Shown piece after piece: positions 8,378 through 16,362 of a stretch of DNA of 18,934 nt (its first letter is position 1; each line of letters starts with the position of its first letter). Below the pieces are notes generated by a model. It was not told the DNA's origin. It searched no databases and saw only the letters and a list, made by a program, of their open reading frames with translations. This stretch comes from Pelethousia sp002409725 (GTDB lineage: Bacteria > Bacillota > Clostridia > Christensenellales > CAG-138), in assembly GCA_937915455.1 (NCBI GenBank), contig CALDNN010000040.1, positions 1 to 18,934 on the forward strand, written 5' to 3'. A program made the translations under genes and the position numbers.

Positions 8378-9418
8378 ATGATGGAAAAAGAAAAAGCGCT
8401 GGAGATCGCCCTAAGCCAAATCGAAAAGCAATTCGGCAAGGGAGCCGTCATGAAGCTGGGGGATGCAGCAGCCAAGATCACCGTTTCCACCATTCCTTCC
8501 GGTTGTTTGGCCCTGGATTTAGCCTTGGGAGTAGGCGGGCTGCCCCGGGGCAGGATCATCGAGATATATGGCCCCGAATCCTCCGGTAAAACCACCCTGG
8601 CCCTTCACGCCATTGCGGAAGCCCAGAAGCTAGGCGGCACCGCTGCCTTTATCGATGCGGAGCATGCGCTCGATCCCGTCTATGCCGAAAACCTGGGCGT
8701 AAAGATCGACGACCTTTACGTATCCCAGCCGGATACGGGCGAGCAGGCCCTGGATATCACCGAAGCGTTGGTGCGCAGCGGCGCGATGGATGTAGTCGTG
8801 ATCGACTCGGTGGCCGCGCTGGTGCCCAAGGCCGAGATCGAGGGCGATATGGGCGATTCCCACGTGGGCTTGCAGGCCCGTTTAATGAGCCAGGCTCTAC
8901 GCAAGCTGGCCGGCGTGATCAGCAAATCCAACACCATCGTCATCTTCATCAACCAGCTTCGCGAAAAGATCGGCGTGATGTTCGGCAACCCCGAAACCAC
9001 CACCGGCGGCAAGGCCCTCAAATTCTACGCCTCCGTACGCATGGATGTTCGCAAGATCGATACCATCAAAAACGGGGCGGAGGTGGTCGGCAACCGCACC
9101 CGCGTAAAGGTGGTCAAAAACAAAGTTGCGCCACCCTTTAAGCAGGCCGAATTCGATATCATCTACGGTGAGGGTATCTCCAACGAGGGCGCCATCCTGG
9201 ATTTAGCTGCGGATAACAAGATCATCTCCAAGACCGGCGCATGGTATTCCTATGGCGATATGCGCATGGCCCAGGGCCGAGATAATGCCCGCTTGTTCCT
9301 CAAAGATAACAAAGAGCTCTGCGCCGAGATCGAGGCCAAGGTACGCGCAGCGCTGGACGACAGACTCAAATCCGCAGCTAAAGATGCGGGGGAGGACGGG
9401 CCGGGCGAAGCGGATTAA
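8378..9418 (+). CDS. recA: Recombinase RecA
   Basis: 346 aa. The ATP-dependent strand-exchange protein of homologous recombination and co-protease for LexA self-cleavage. Walker A GPESSGKT is at 65-72, the catalytic Glu in EHALD near 95, Walker B VVVIDS at 139-144, the L1 region EGDMGDSHVGLQAR near 155-168 and FINQLR at 190-195. The acidic C-terminus (GEDGPGEAD) is normal for RecA. Two ATGs stand in tandem at 8378 and 8381; the first is 13 bases from AAAGGAG (8358-8364) and is preferred. No intein. Transcribed from its own LexA-controlled promoter and perhaps also by read-through from cinA. Confidence 0.98.
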   Translation: MMEKEKALEIALSQIEKQFGKGAVMKLGDAAAKITVSTIPSGCLALDLALGVGGLPRGRIIEIYGPESSGKTTLALHAIAEAQKLGGTAAFIDAEHALDPVYAENLGVKIDDLYVSQPDTGEQALDITEALVRSGAMDVVVIDSVAALVPKAEIEGDMGDSHVGLQARLMSQALRKLAGVISKSNTIVIFINQLREKIGVMFGNPETTTGGKALKFYASVRMDVRKIDTIKNGAEVVGNRTRVKVVKNKVAPPFKQAEFDIIYGEGISNEGAILDLAADNKIISKTGAWYSYGDMRMAQGRDNARLFLKDNKELCAEIEAKVRAALDDRLKSAAKDAGEDGPGEAD

Positions 9419-9450
9419 AAGGTCGCCACAGGAATTGGTAAATTATGCAA

Positions 9451-9493
9451 AAAAGTCAAGGATGGCCAAGGGCTCACCTTGACTTTTGCATTT
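9451..9493 (+). terminator. Rho-independent terminator after recA
   Basis: Arms AAGTCAAGG (9453-9461) and CCTTGACTT (9477-9485) form the main stem. A small inner helix (GGCC with GGCT) can fold within the loop, and TTTTGCATTT follows. The outer bases ATGCAAA and TTTGCAT can extend the stem with a two-base bulge. Confidence 0.8.
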
Positions 9494-9507
9494 AAACAGG
9501 GTAAAAT
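9479..9507 (+). promoter_or_regulatory. Promoter for rny, embedded in the recA terminator
   Basis: TTGACT (9479-9484) and TAAAAT (9502-9507) are separated by exactly 17 bp, each one base from consensus. The -35 is part of the right arm of the recA terminator hairpin. A start near 9514 leaves an AT-rich leader of about 130 bases before the GTG of rny. I see no riboswitch fold in that leader. Confidence 0.65.
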
Positions 9508-9532
9508 CGGTATGAGTAATTATATCGGTATG
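9505..9532 (+). repeat. Short direct repeat ATCGGTATG at the rny transcription start
   Basis: ATCGGTATG occurs at 9506-9514 and 9524-9532, 18 bp apart, and begins in the -10 of the rny promoter. The spacing and position resemble an operator, but the motif is short and could be chance. Confidence 0.35.
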
Positions 9533-9643
9533 TAGTTTCGTGAAAATTATTTTTATGAAATATAGTCCATACATGCTGAATAAATATATGCTCAACTATG
9601 ATGTAAATGAGAATTTTTAGCATTTTGGAGGTGTGTACGGATC

Positions 9644-11188
9644 GTGGAAAATATATTGCTCCCGATCATCATCGGGGTTTTGTGCTTGACTGTAGGTATC
9701 TTTGGTGGGTATGCTTACCGGCGCAACATCGCGGAAGCCAAGGTGGCCAAGGCAGAAGACGCCGTTAAAAAAATGATAGACGATGCGCAAAAGCGCGCGG
9801 AAACCATTAAAAAAGAAACCATACTTGAGGCAAAGGAAGAAGCCTATAGGATCAAGAGCGAAAGTGAAAAAGATTTGCGTGACCGGCGCAATGAACTACA
9901 GCGTTCCGAGCGCCGTTTAGCCCAGCGCGAAGAGGTGCTGGATAAAAAGCTAGATGGTATCGAGCAGCGCGAATCAAGCCTTAGCGATAAATTCAAAGAG
10001 GCGGAAGATATCGAAGCCGCAGCCAAGGAACTACACGATAAACAGCTCAAAGAGCTTGAAACCATCTCCGGCTTGTCTATGGACGAGGCAAGGGAGATTC
10101 TTTTGGGCAATGTAGAGCGGGAGGCCCGCCACGACGCGGCGCTGATGCTGCGCGAGATTGAAGCAAAAACCAAAGAAGAGGCGGATAAGCGCGCCCGCAA
10201 CATCATTTCCCTAGCCGTGCAGCGTTGCGCGGCCGATCATGTGGCCGAGACCACGGTATCCGTAGTGCCCCTGCCCAACGATGAAATGAAGGGCCGCATC
10301 ATTGGCCGTGAGGGCCGCAACATCCGCACATTGGAAACCGCCACAGGCGTAGATCTGATCATCGACGATACGCCCGAAGCCGTGATCCTTTCCGGCTTTG
10401 ACCCGGTTCGCCGCGAGATCGCCCGCATTGCGCTGGAAAAGCTCATCATGGATGGCCGCATCCACCCCGCCCGCATTGAGGAAATGGTGGAAAAGGCCCG
10501 CAAGGAAGTGGATACTCAGATCCGCGAAGCGGGCGAGCAGGCCATCTTCCAGGTGGGCATCCACGGGCTTCACCATGAGCTGATCAAGCTCCTGGGCCGC
10601 CTGCGCTACCGTACCAGCTACGGCCAGAACGTGCTCAAGCACTCCATCGAGGTATCCCACCTGGCCGGCATCATGGCGGCCGAGATCGGTGCCAACATCG
10701 CCCTTGCCAAGCGCGCTGGCCTGCTGCACGATATCGGCAAGGCCGTAGACCACGAGGTCGAAGGCCCCCATGCCCAAATCGGCGCGGATCTGGCCAAGAA
10801 ATACCGTGAGAACAACCAGGTTATCCACGCCATCCAGGCCCACCACGGTGATGTGGAGCCCAGTACGGTAGAGGCCGTGCTCGTGCAGGCTGCGGATGCG
10901 ATCTCCGCCGCCAGGCCGGGTGCGAGGCGCGAAACCCTGGAGAACTACATCAAGCGCCTAGAAAAGCTGGAAGAGATCGCCAACTCCTTCGAGGGCGTAG
11001 ATAAATCCTTTGCCATCCAGGCGGGCCGCGAGGTACGCATCCTAGTCAAGCCCGAGAGCGTGAACGACGCCGACACCGTCCTCATGGCCAAAGAGATTGT
11101 CAAGCGTATCGAGACGGAGCTTGAATATCCCGGCCAGATCAAGATCAACGTGATCCGGGAGAGCAGGGCCGTCGAATTCGCCAAATAA
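9644..11188 (+). CDS. rny: Ribonuclease Y
   Basis: 514 aa. The membrane-tethered endoribonuclease that starts bulk mRNA decay in many Firmicutes. A single N-terminal membrane helix (about 4-24) is followed by a long charged coiled coil (about 30-185). The KH domain (about 205-270) has GREG at 221-224, and the HD domain has H333 and the HD pair H362-D363 (LLHDIGKAVDHE). Length matches B. subtilis RNase Y. The start is GTG at 9644, 12 bases after GGAGG (9627-9631); beginning here gives the expected MENILL membrane segment. It lies directly after recA as in B. subtilis, but the usual followers ymdB and spoVS are not found here; a dipeptidase follows instead. Confidence 0.96.
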   Translation: MENILLPIIIGVLCLTVGIFGGYAYRRNIAEAKVAKAEDAVKKMIDDAQKRAETIKKETILEAKEEAYRIKSESEKDLRDRRNELQRSERRLAQREEVLDKKLDGIEQRESSLSDKFKEAEDIEAAAKELHDKQLKELETISGLSMDEAREILLGNVEREARHDAALMLREIEAKTKEEADKRARNIISLAVQRCAADHVAETTVSVVPLPNDEMKGRIIGREGRNIRTLETATGVDLIIDDTPEAVILSGFDPVRREIARIALEKLIMDGRIHPARIEEMVEKARKEVDTQIREAGEQAIFQVGIHGLHHELIKLLGRLRYRTSYGQNVLKHSIEVSHLAGIMAAEIGANIALAKRAGLLHDIGKAVDHEVEGPHAQIGADLAKKYRENNQVIHAIQAHHGDVEPSTVEAVLVQAADAISAARPGARRETLENYIKRLEKLEEIANSFEGVDKSFAIQAGREVRILVKPESVNDADTVLMAKEIVKRIETELEYPGQIKINVIRESRAVEFAK

Positions 11189-11207
11189 ACCGGCACAGCC
11201 GCAAGCG

Positions 11208-11239
11208 CAAGGATATGCTTTACCGCATATCCTTGTTTT
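11208..11239 (+). terminator. Rho-independent terminator after rny
   Basis: An 11-bp perfect stem (CAAGGATATGC with GCATATCCTTG) closes the loop TTTACC and is followed by TTTT. It lies 20 bases after the rny stop and just before the ribosome binding site of the next gene. Confidence 0.9.
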
Positions 11240-11259
11240 GTAGAAAGGAGCGCAGCCCT

Positions 11260-12198
11260 ATGGAAATCTTCCCCATTGCGGACGCGCATTGCGATTTTCT
11301 CTATTATATGCAAAACGATGGCTGGAGCATCCTACGGCCGCAGGAGCGGCAGGCCGTTGCCCTGCCTTATATGCGCGCATCCGGCATTGCTCTGCAATTC
11401 TTCGCCGCCTGGATAGATGCGGAGCTAAAAAACAGCTGTGTGAACCAATGCCTGGCCCTGATCGACGCTTACTGGCGCATGCTGGAAGCCAGTAGCGGTG
11501 CGCTGATGCCCCTTACCACGGATTTTGATCCGCGCAGTGGGCAAGTGGCCACCGTGCTCACAATCGAGGGAGGGGAGGCCATCGATGGCAGTCTGGAGGC
11601 CCTGCGCATGTTTCACAGGCTGGGCGTACGGGCAATGACCCTCACCTGGAACTACAGCAACGAGCTGGCCTCGCCAGCCATGCGGCGCATGAACAAGGGC
11701 CTAACGCCCCTGGGCCGCAAGGTAGTACGGGAGATGGACCGCATCGACATGGCTCTTGACGTGGCCCATTTGAGCGACGCGGGTATTACGGAGGCGCTTT
11801 CCCTGGCCACGCGGCCCATCTTCGCCTCCCATTCCAACGCGAGGGCCGTTTGCCCACACCGGCGCTCCCTGGGGGACGCGCATATCCGCGAGATCGCCCG
11901 CAGTGGCGGCGTGATCTGCGTCAATTTTTATCCGCCCCAGCTACGGGCGGATGGGGAAATGGCCTCGGCTACGGATGTGGCCCGACACGCGGCCCACATC
12001 GCCGCCCTGGCCGGGCCGGCGCATGTGGCCCTGGGTTCGGATTTCGACGGCATGTGCGCCTATCCGCGGAACCTGAAGACCCAGGCCGATCTGCCGAACC
12101 TCCTGCAGGCCCTGGCGGACGTTGGCTTCTCCCAGGAGGAGATACGCCGCATCGCCTATGACAATCTGCGGGATTATATCGTGCAGTTTACGGATTAA
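11260..12198 (+). CDS. Membrane dipeptidase family protein (peptidase M19, renal-dipeptidase-like)
   Basis: 312 aa. A dinuclear-zinc TIM-barrel dipeptidase family; members cleave dipeptides, some with D-residues. Likely metal ligands are H10 and D12 (DAHCD), E103 (IEGGEA), H170 (DVAHLSD) and H191 (SHSNARAV); D261 in GSDFDG is the conserved acid. No signal peptide is seen, so it is probably cytoplasmic, as in many bacterial members, despite the family name. ATG 11260 is chosen because AAAGGAG (11244-11250) lies 9 bases upstream and the protein begins right at the first barrel strand; an upstream in-frame ATG at 11215 is inside the rny terminator. No clear promoter of its own; it may depend on read-through. 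Substrate not predictable. Confidence 0.9.
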   Translation: MEIFPIADAHCDFLYYMQNDGWSILRPQERQAVALPYMRASGIALQFFAAWIDAELKNSCVNQCLALIDAYWRMLEASSGALMPLTTDFDPRSGQVATVLTIEGGEAIDGSLEALRMFHRLGVRAMTLTWNYSNELASPAMRRMNKGLTPLGRKVVREMDRIDMALDVAHLSDAGITEALSLATRPIFASHSNARAVCPHRRSLGDAHIREIARSGGVICVNFYPPQLRADGEMASATDVARHAAHIAALAGPAHVALGSDFDGMCAYPRNLKTQADLPNLLQALADVGFSQEEIRRIAYDNLRDYIVQFTD

Positions 12199-12212
12199 AG
12201 CACTTTTTCGTG

Positions 12213-12255
12213 GTATACAAAAGGCCGCTGGGTGAACCGGCGGCCTTTTGTATAC
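12213..12255. terminator. Bidirectional terminator between the dipeptidase and the ATPase
   Basis: A perfect 16-bp stem (GTATACAAAAGGCCGC and its complement, 12213-12228 with 12240-12255) closes an 11-base loop. The A-tract and T-tract flanking the GGCCGC core make it work in both directions. It lies between two convergent genes, 14 bases after the dipeptidase stop and 10 before the ATPase stop. Confidence 0.9.
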
Positions 12256-12265
12256 GGTTGTACGC

Positions 12266-14929
12266 TTACTTGGTCTTCATATTGACGGTAAACTTCTTAG
12301 CCAGCTCACCACCCAGCATGGGCACAAAGGCCAGAAGCAGCGCCACGATCATCTCGTCGAAGGTGAGTGGCACGGTACTGAAGATGGGATTGAGCACCGG
12401 GATGTAGATCACGGCGATCAGGAAGGCCAGGGAAGCCAGCACACAGTTGTTTAGGTAGCCGTTCTCCAGAACCTTCATCTTGAACACGGAGGTCTTCTCT
12501 GAACGCGCGGAGTAAGCGCGCAACAGCTCGCCCAGAACCAGGGTCAGGAAGCAGGCGGTGCGGGCGACCTCCAGGTTGTTATGCGCATAGATTCCATAGG
12601 CAAAGGAACCCAGGGTGCCGATAGCCAGGGCTACGGCCTGGAAGCACACGGCAATGCTCATCCGCTTATCTACAATGGGCTCTGCCGGATCGCGAGGCGC
12701 GCGCTCCATCACGCCGGCCTCCTCCTTTTCCATACCGAGGGCAAAGGCGGGGAAGGCGTCCGTAATGAGGTTGATGGCCAGGAGCTGAATGGCTACCAGG
12801 GGCACATCCCACCCTAGAAGCATGGCCAGGAAGATGACCAATATCTCGCCAATGTTACAGGACAGCAGGAAGCCTACTACCTTGCGGATGTTGGCATAAA
12901 TGGTGCGGCCTTCGCCCACGGCCCTAACGATGCTGGCGAAGTTGTCGTCCGTAAGGATCATATCCGCTGCCTCTTTGGATACGTCTGTGCCGGTGATGCC
13001 CATGGCGATGCCGATATCCGCATGCTTGAGGGAGGGTGCGTCGTTTACGCCGTCGCCGGTCATGGCAGCAATATTGCCGTTGGCGCGAACCGCATCCACC
13101 AAACGCACTTTATGCTCAGGGGATACGCGGGCGAAGACGTTGGTCTCCTTTACGCACGCACGCAGCTGCTCGTCATCCATCTCGGAGATACTACGGCCTT
13201 CCACAGCCATGGAATCGCCCTCGACGATGCCCAGATCACGGCCGATGGCTGTGGCGGTGATCTTATGGTCGCCGGTGATCATCTTAACCTCGATGCCCGC
13301 CTTCTTGCAAACATCGATGGCGGCCTTGGCTTCCTCACGCGGCGGGTCGATCATGCCGACCAAGCCCAGGAAGGTGAGACCATTTTCAGCCTCAAAGGAG
13401 GGGGTGATCTTATCGACCTCGCGGTAAGCGCCGCCCAGCACGCGCAGGGCTGCTTCTGCAAAGCCCATGTTGGCGGCCAGGATCTCCTGGCGCTTTTCCT
13501 CGGTGAGAGGCTCGACCTCGCCGCCGATCTCGATGGAAACGCAGCGGCGGAGCAGCTCGTCCGGCGCGCCCTTGGTATACATGATGGTTTTGCCGCCGAT
13601 GCTGTGGAAGGTGGACATCAGCTTGCGGGTAGAATCGAAGGGAATCTCCTGCAAACGCGGATATTTTGCCTCCCAATCGGCCTTGGCCATATCGGCCTTG
13701 TAGGCCAGCACGACCATGGCGGCTTCGGTCGGGTCGCCGATAATGGATTCGTTCTCAGGGGTGTAAACGGCGTCGTTGCATAGGAGCAGGCACTCCAGGA
13801 GCTTGCGCACGGCCTCGTTGGCAATGCCGCCGGCTCCATCGAAGATATCGCCCACAGGGCTGTAGCCCGTGCCGGTTACGGTATAGAAAGCCTGTCCATC
13901 GTAAATGCGGGGGATGGTCATCTTATTCTGGGTCAGGGTGCCGGTCTTATCCGAGCAGATGACCGTGGTGCTGCCCAGGGTTTCCACCGCGCTCAGGCGC
14001 TTGATGATGGCGTTAACCTTGACCATGCGCTGCATGCCCATGGCTAAGATTACGGTAACCACTACCGTAAGGCCCTCTGGAATGGCGGCCACGGCTAGGG
14101 ATACGGAAGTCATGAAGATATAGAAAAGATCCATCCCGCGCAGCAGGCCCAGCAGGAAGATGACGCCGCAGATGGCGAGGCATACGATTCCCAGCAGCTT
14201 GCCCAGCGCGTCGAGCTTTTTCTGGAGGGGGGTGGACTCATCGTCGGTTTCATTGAGCATGCCCGCGATGTTGCCCATCTGGGTCTTCATGCCGATATCC
14301 GTGATCACGCCCTTGCCGCGGCCATAGGTGATGAGGGTGCCCATGTAGGCGCTGTTGATGCGGTCACCCAGGTTGGAATCCTCGGCCAGAATAGCGTTCG
14401 CATCCTTTTCTACAGGTACGGATTCGCCGGTCAGCGCGGCCTCGTCGATTTTGAGGTTAATTGATTCGATCAGGCGCAGATCCGCCGGGATATAATCACC
14501 CGCATCCAGAATGACCACGTCGCCTGGGACCACATCGTGCGAAGCGATTTCCGTAACGTGGCCGTCACGCAAAACCTTGGCGTGTGGGCTTGCCATCTCC
14601 TTGAGGGCTTTGAGGGCGTTGCTGGCTTTGTTTTCCTGATATACGCCCAAGATGGTATTCAGTACGACGATCGCCAGGATTGCGATGCCTTCCAGGGATT
14701 CACCCAAAAAAATCGAGATCACTGCCGCAACGATCAGGATGATCACGAGGAAATCCTTCAGCTGCTCAAGCGCCATCTCCAGCAGGCTCTTTTCCTTGCC
14801 GCCCTCCAGGCGGTTTGGGCCATAGGTTTGGCTGCGCTTTGCGGCCTCCTGGCCGGACAGGCCGGTGGATAGATCGACCTGTAGCTCTTGCGCGGTCTCT
14901 GAAACGGATTGATTGAAATACTGTTTCAT
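12266..14929 (-). CDS. P-type calcium-transporting ATPase (P2A, SERCA/PMR1-like)
   Basis: 887 aa, an inner-membrane ATP-driven cation pump, probably exporting Ca2+. In order: actuator TGES 167-170; TM4 with AAIPEGL (about 281-287); phosphorylation site DKTGT with D327; nucleotide-binding KGAPDE (about 453-458); hinge TGDGVND 624-630. About ten hydrophobic helices (pairs near 57-97 and 245-290, six after 680). Residues matching SERCA Ca2+-binding positions are seen: IPEGL in TM4, SCNIGE in TM5 (690-695) and NLITD in TM6 (720-724). This favours Ca2+ over other P-type substrates, though Mn2+ is possible. GAGGAG lies 6 bases before the ATG. It is a single-gene unit with no regulator beside it. 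Confidence 0.93.
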   Translation of the reverse strand: MKQYFNQSVSETAQELQVDLSTGLSGQEAAKRSQTYGPNRLEGGKEKSLLEMALEQLKDFLVIILIVAAVISIFLGESLEGIAILAIVVLNTILGVYQENKASNALKALKEMASPHAKVLRDGHVTEIASHDVVPGDVVILDAGDYIPADLRLIESINLKIDEAALTGESVPVEKDANAILAEDSNLGDRINSAYMGTLITYGRGKGVITDIGMKTQMGNIAGMLNETDDESTPLQKKLDALGKLLGIVCLAICGVIFLLGLLRGMDLFYIFMTSVSLAVAAIPEGLTVVVTVILAMGMQRMVKVNAIIKRLSAVETLGSTTVICSDKTGTLTQNKMTIPRIYDGQAFYTVTGTGYSPVGDIFDGAGGIANEAVRKLLECLLLCNDAVYTPENESIIGDPTEAAMVVLAYKADMAKADWEAKYPRLQEIPFDSTRKLMSTFHSIGGKTIMYTKGAPDELLRRCVSIEIGGEVEPLTEEKRQEILAANMGFAEAALRVLGGAYREVDKITPSFEAENGLTFLGLVGMIDPPREEAKAAIDVCKKAGIEVKMITGDHKITATAIGRDLGIVEGDSMAVEGRSISEMDDEQLRACVKETNVFARVSPEHKVRLVDAVRANGNIAAMTGDGVNDAPSLKHADIGIAMGITGTDVSKEAADMILTDDNFASIVRAVGEGRTIYANIRKVVGFLLSCNIGEILVIFLAMLLGWDVPLVAIQLLAINLITDAFPAFALGMEKEEAGVMERAPRDPAEPIVDKRMSIAVCFQAVALAIGTLGSFAYGIYAHNNLEVARTACFLTLVLGELLRAYSARSEKTSVFKMKVLENGYLNNCVLASLAFLIAVIYIPVLNPIFSTVPLTFDEMIVALLLAFVPMLGGELAKKFTVNMKTK

Positions 14930-15076
14930 GCTGCACTCCTCACGTTTTGATGATGGATACGCGCAAATGGGAGCCTGGCTCGTTTAAAAATGGGCGCCCT
15001 TTGCCCGCAGATACACGCCAAACGCACCAAGCCGGCGCTCCCTGCGCGCCTGCCCGTGCGTCCTGTTTTAAGAAAC

Positions 15077-15085
15077 ATTATAACA
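15077..15085 (-). promoter_or_regulatory. Extended -10 promoter for the P-type ATPase
   Basis: On the minus strand TGTTATAAT is a full extended -10. No good -35 is present at 16-18 bp spacing. It would give a leader of about 140 bases before the ATG at 14929. The leader is GC-rich, with inverted G/C runs, but I recognise no riboswitch in it. Confidence 0.5.
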
Positions 15086-15245
15086 TATTCCGTCTTTACC
15101 TGCATAGTTGCTTTGCGGTTAATTTTCATAACGCCCCTGTTAATCCCTTAGCAGGCCAAACGCCTTGTTTGCGGCCTGGCCTACGCTTTCTTTTTCGAAC
15201 GCGCCGTGTTATCATGGCAGAGATAAACGGTGGAGGATATACGCG

Positions 15246-15626
15246 ATGAGGATCGACCATGCGGCAATGTATGTAAAGGATCTCGAGGCAACCAAGGCTT
15301 TTTTTGAAACCTATTTCGGCGCAGCGGCGAATGCAAAATACTGTAACCCCTCCACGGGCCTGGAAACCTATTTCCTTACCTTTGACTGCGGAACGCGCCT
15401 GGAGATCATGCGGCGGCCCGGCCTGCAATCCGCCGCGCAAGGCCCACGGCAGGGATACGCCCACCTTGCCTTCCAGGTTGGCGGCAGGGAAGGGGTAGAC
15501 ACGCTCACTGCCCGCCTCAAAGCCGATGGCTACACCGTTCTAAGCGGCCCAAGAGAGACGGGGGATGGCTATTATGAAAGCAGCGTGCTGGATGCGGAAG
15601 GGAATTTGGTCGAGATCGTGGGGTAA
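15246..15626 (+). CDS. VOC-family (glyoxalase/bleomycin-resistance fold) protein
   Basis: 126 aa, one vicinal-oxygen-chelate domain made of two beta-alpha-beta-beta-beta halves. A putative metal tetrad is present at the usual places: H5 (RIDHAAMYV), E53 (RLEIM), H73 (YAHLAFQV) and E123 (NLVEIVG). This H/E/H/E set is that of glyoxalase I-type enzymes, but single-domain VOC proteins also include epimerases and resistance proteins, so the substrate is unknown. ATG 15246 is chosen for GGAGG at 15232-15236, 9 bases upstream, and because the fold begins there; an in-frame upstream ATG at 15165 adds only a tail with no SD. A weak promoter may lie at 15187-15215 (TTTCTT, 17 bp, TATCAT). It is divergent from the ATPase. 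Confidence 0.85.
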   Translation: MRIDHAAMYVKDLEATKAFFETYFGAAANAKYCNPSTGLETYFLTFDCGTRLEIMRRPGLQSAAQGPRQGYAHLAFQVGGREGVDTLTARLKADGYTVLSGPRETGDGYYESSVLDAEGNLVEIVG

Positions 15627-15658
15627 GGCCATTTATAAACTGCTTACTTTTTCGCATA

Positions 15659-15692
15659 GAAAAAGACATACTCCCTAAGGAAGCTATGTCTT
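15659..15692 (-). terminator. Rho-independent terminator of tRNA-Trp
   Basis: Read on the minus strand, AAGACATA pairs with TATGTCTT, with an inner CTTCC-TTA-GGGAG helix and one bulged G, followed by TTTTTC. It begins 6 bases after the tRNA CCA end. On the plus strand there is no T-run, so it would only weakly end the VOC gene transcript. Confidence 0.85.
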
Positions 15693-15697
15693 ATATC

Positions 15698-15771
15698 TGG
15701 CAGGGGCAGAAGGACTCGAACCCTCAAGAACGGTTTTGGAGACCGCTATGTTACCATTACATCATGCCCCT
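15698..15771 (-). tRNA. tRNA-Trp (anticodon CCA)
   Basis: Read on the minus strand it folds as a full cloverleaf: acceptor AGGGGCA/TGCCCCT, D stem ATGT/ACAT with AATGGTA loop, anticodon stem GCGGT/ACCGT with loop CTCCAAA (anticodon CCA, reads UGG), four-base variable loop, T stem GAGGG/CCTTC with loop TTCGAGT, discriminator G and encoded CCA. 71 bases plus CCA. It has its own strong promoter and terminator, so it is a single-gene unit. Confidence 0.97.
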
Positions 15772-15804
15772 ATACATAAACGGCTGGAACAGGCCAGCTT
15801 TGAT

Positions 15805-15834
15805 ATTATAGCACCGCTATCGGGGATATGTCAA
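15805..15834 (-). promoter_or_regulatory. Strong promoter of tRNA-Trp
   Basis: On the minus strand a perfect TTGACA (15829-15834) and a perfect TATAAT (15805-15810) are separated by 18 bp. The start should fall about 25-30 bases before the mature 5' end at 15771, leaving a short leader for RNase P. Confidence 0.88.
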
Positions 15835-15848
15835 TCGCGCATTTCCTA

Positions 15849-15857
15849 TGTTATAAT
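15849..15857 (+). promoter_or_regulatory. Extended -10 promoter of rnhA
   Basis: TGTTATAAT is an extended -10. At 17-bp spacing its -35 slot (15829-15834) is TGTCAA, the complement of the tRNA-Trp TTGACA, so the two divergent promoters share the same six base pairs. The predicted start near 15864 gives a leader of about 30 bases. Confidence 0.6.
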
Positions 15858-15893
15858 ATCTATATAAAACAACGTTAGGAACACGATAATATT

Positions 15894-16349
15894 GTGAAAC
15901 AATTAACAATTTTCACAGATGGGGCCTGCTCGGGCAATCCCGGGCCGGGCGGCTGGGGCGCGATTTTACTTTATAAGGGCCACCGCAAGGAGCTTTCCGG
16001 CAGCGAAGCTCACACTACGAACAACCGTATGGAACTGATGGCCGCCATCAGCGCTTTGGACGCGCTACGCGAGCCTTGTAGCGTGGCGCTTTATACGGAT
16101 AGCGCTTATTTATGTCGCGCCTTCACAGAGGGCTGGCTGGAAGACTGGCAGCACAACGGCTGGAAGACCTCTACAAAAAAGCCCGTGGAAAACCGCGACC
16201 TGTGGGAGCGGCTGCTCAAGCATACGAAAACGCATAGCATCACGTGGCACAAGGTCAAGGGCCACAGCGACAACGAGCACAACAACCGCTGCGATGCCTT
16301 GGCCAGAGGGGCCATCGAGGCGCTGCGGCGGGAAAACCCGGCCATCTAG
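15894..16349 (+). CDS. rnhA: Ribonuclease HI
   Basis: 151 aa. Cuts the RNA strand of RNA-DNA hybrids and so removes R-loops and primer remnants. The catalytic carboxylates D9 (FTDGACSGNPGPGGW), E47 (NNRMELMA), D69 (YTDSAY) and D134 (RCDALA) and the active-site H124 (VKGHSDNEHNN) are all present, as is the basic handle region (WKTSTKKPVENRDLW). The start is GTG at 15894, with AGGA 13 bases upstream; the alignment of the first strand to other RNase HI proteins supports this start. No cofactor or hybrid-binding N-terminal domain, so this is the E. coli-like short form. Its operon appears to end before the 36-bp palindrome that follows. Confidence 0.96.
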   Translation: MKQLTIFTDGACSGNPGPGGWGAILLYKGHRKELSGSEAHTTNNRMELMAAISALDALREPCSVALYTDSAYLCRAFTEGWLEDWQHNGWKTSTKKPVENRDLWERLLKHTKTHSITWHKVKGHSDNEHNNRCDALARGAIEALRRENPAI

Positions 16350-16362
16350 CTCAAAAATGTTC

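Noticed and set aside
10211..10846. 211-aa open frame on the minus strand opposite rny
   Set aside because: Opposite the conserved KH and HD domains; no SD; low-complexity hydrophobic sequence typical of a shadow.
11215..11259. 15-residue N-terminal extension of the dipeptidase
   Set aside because: Starts within the rny terminator hairpin; AAAGGAG points to 11260.
13022..13783. 253-aa open frame on the plus strand inside the ATPase gene
   Set aside because: Lies fully opposite conserved ATPase motifs (hinge and nucleotide-binding region); shadow of codon bias.
15151..15178. Imperfect hairpin with GGCCA/TGGCC and AAAC/GTTT arms between the ATPase and the VOC gene
   Set aside because: Bulged, no T-run next to it on either strand and no gene ending there; not convincing as a terminator or riboswitch.
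15165..15245. 27-residue N-terminal extension of the VOC protein
   Set aside because: No SD at 15165, and the VOC fold and GGAGG-preceded ATG begin at 15246.
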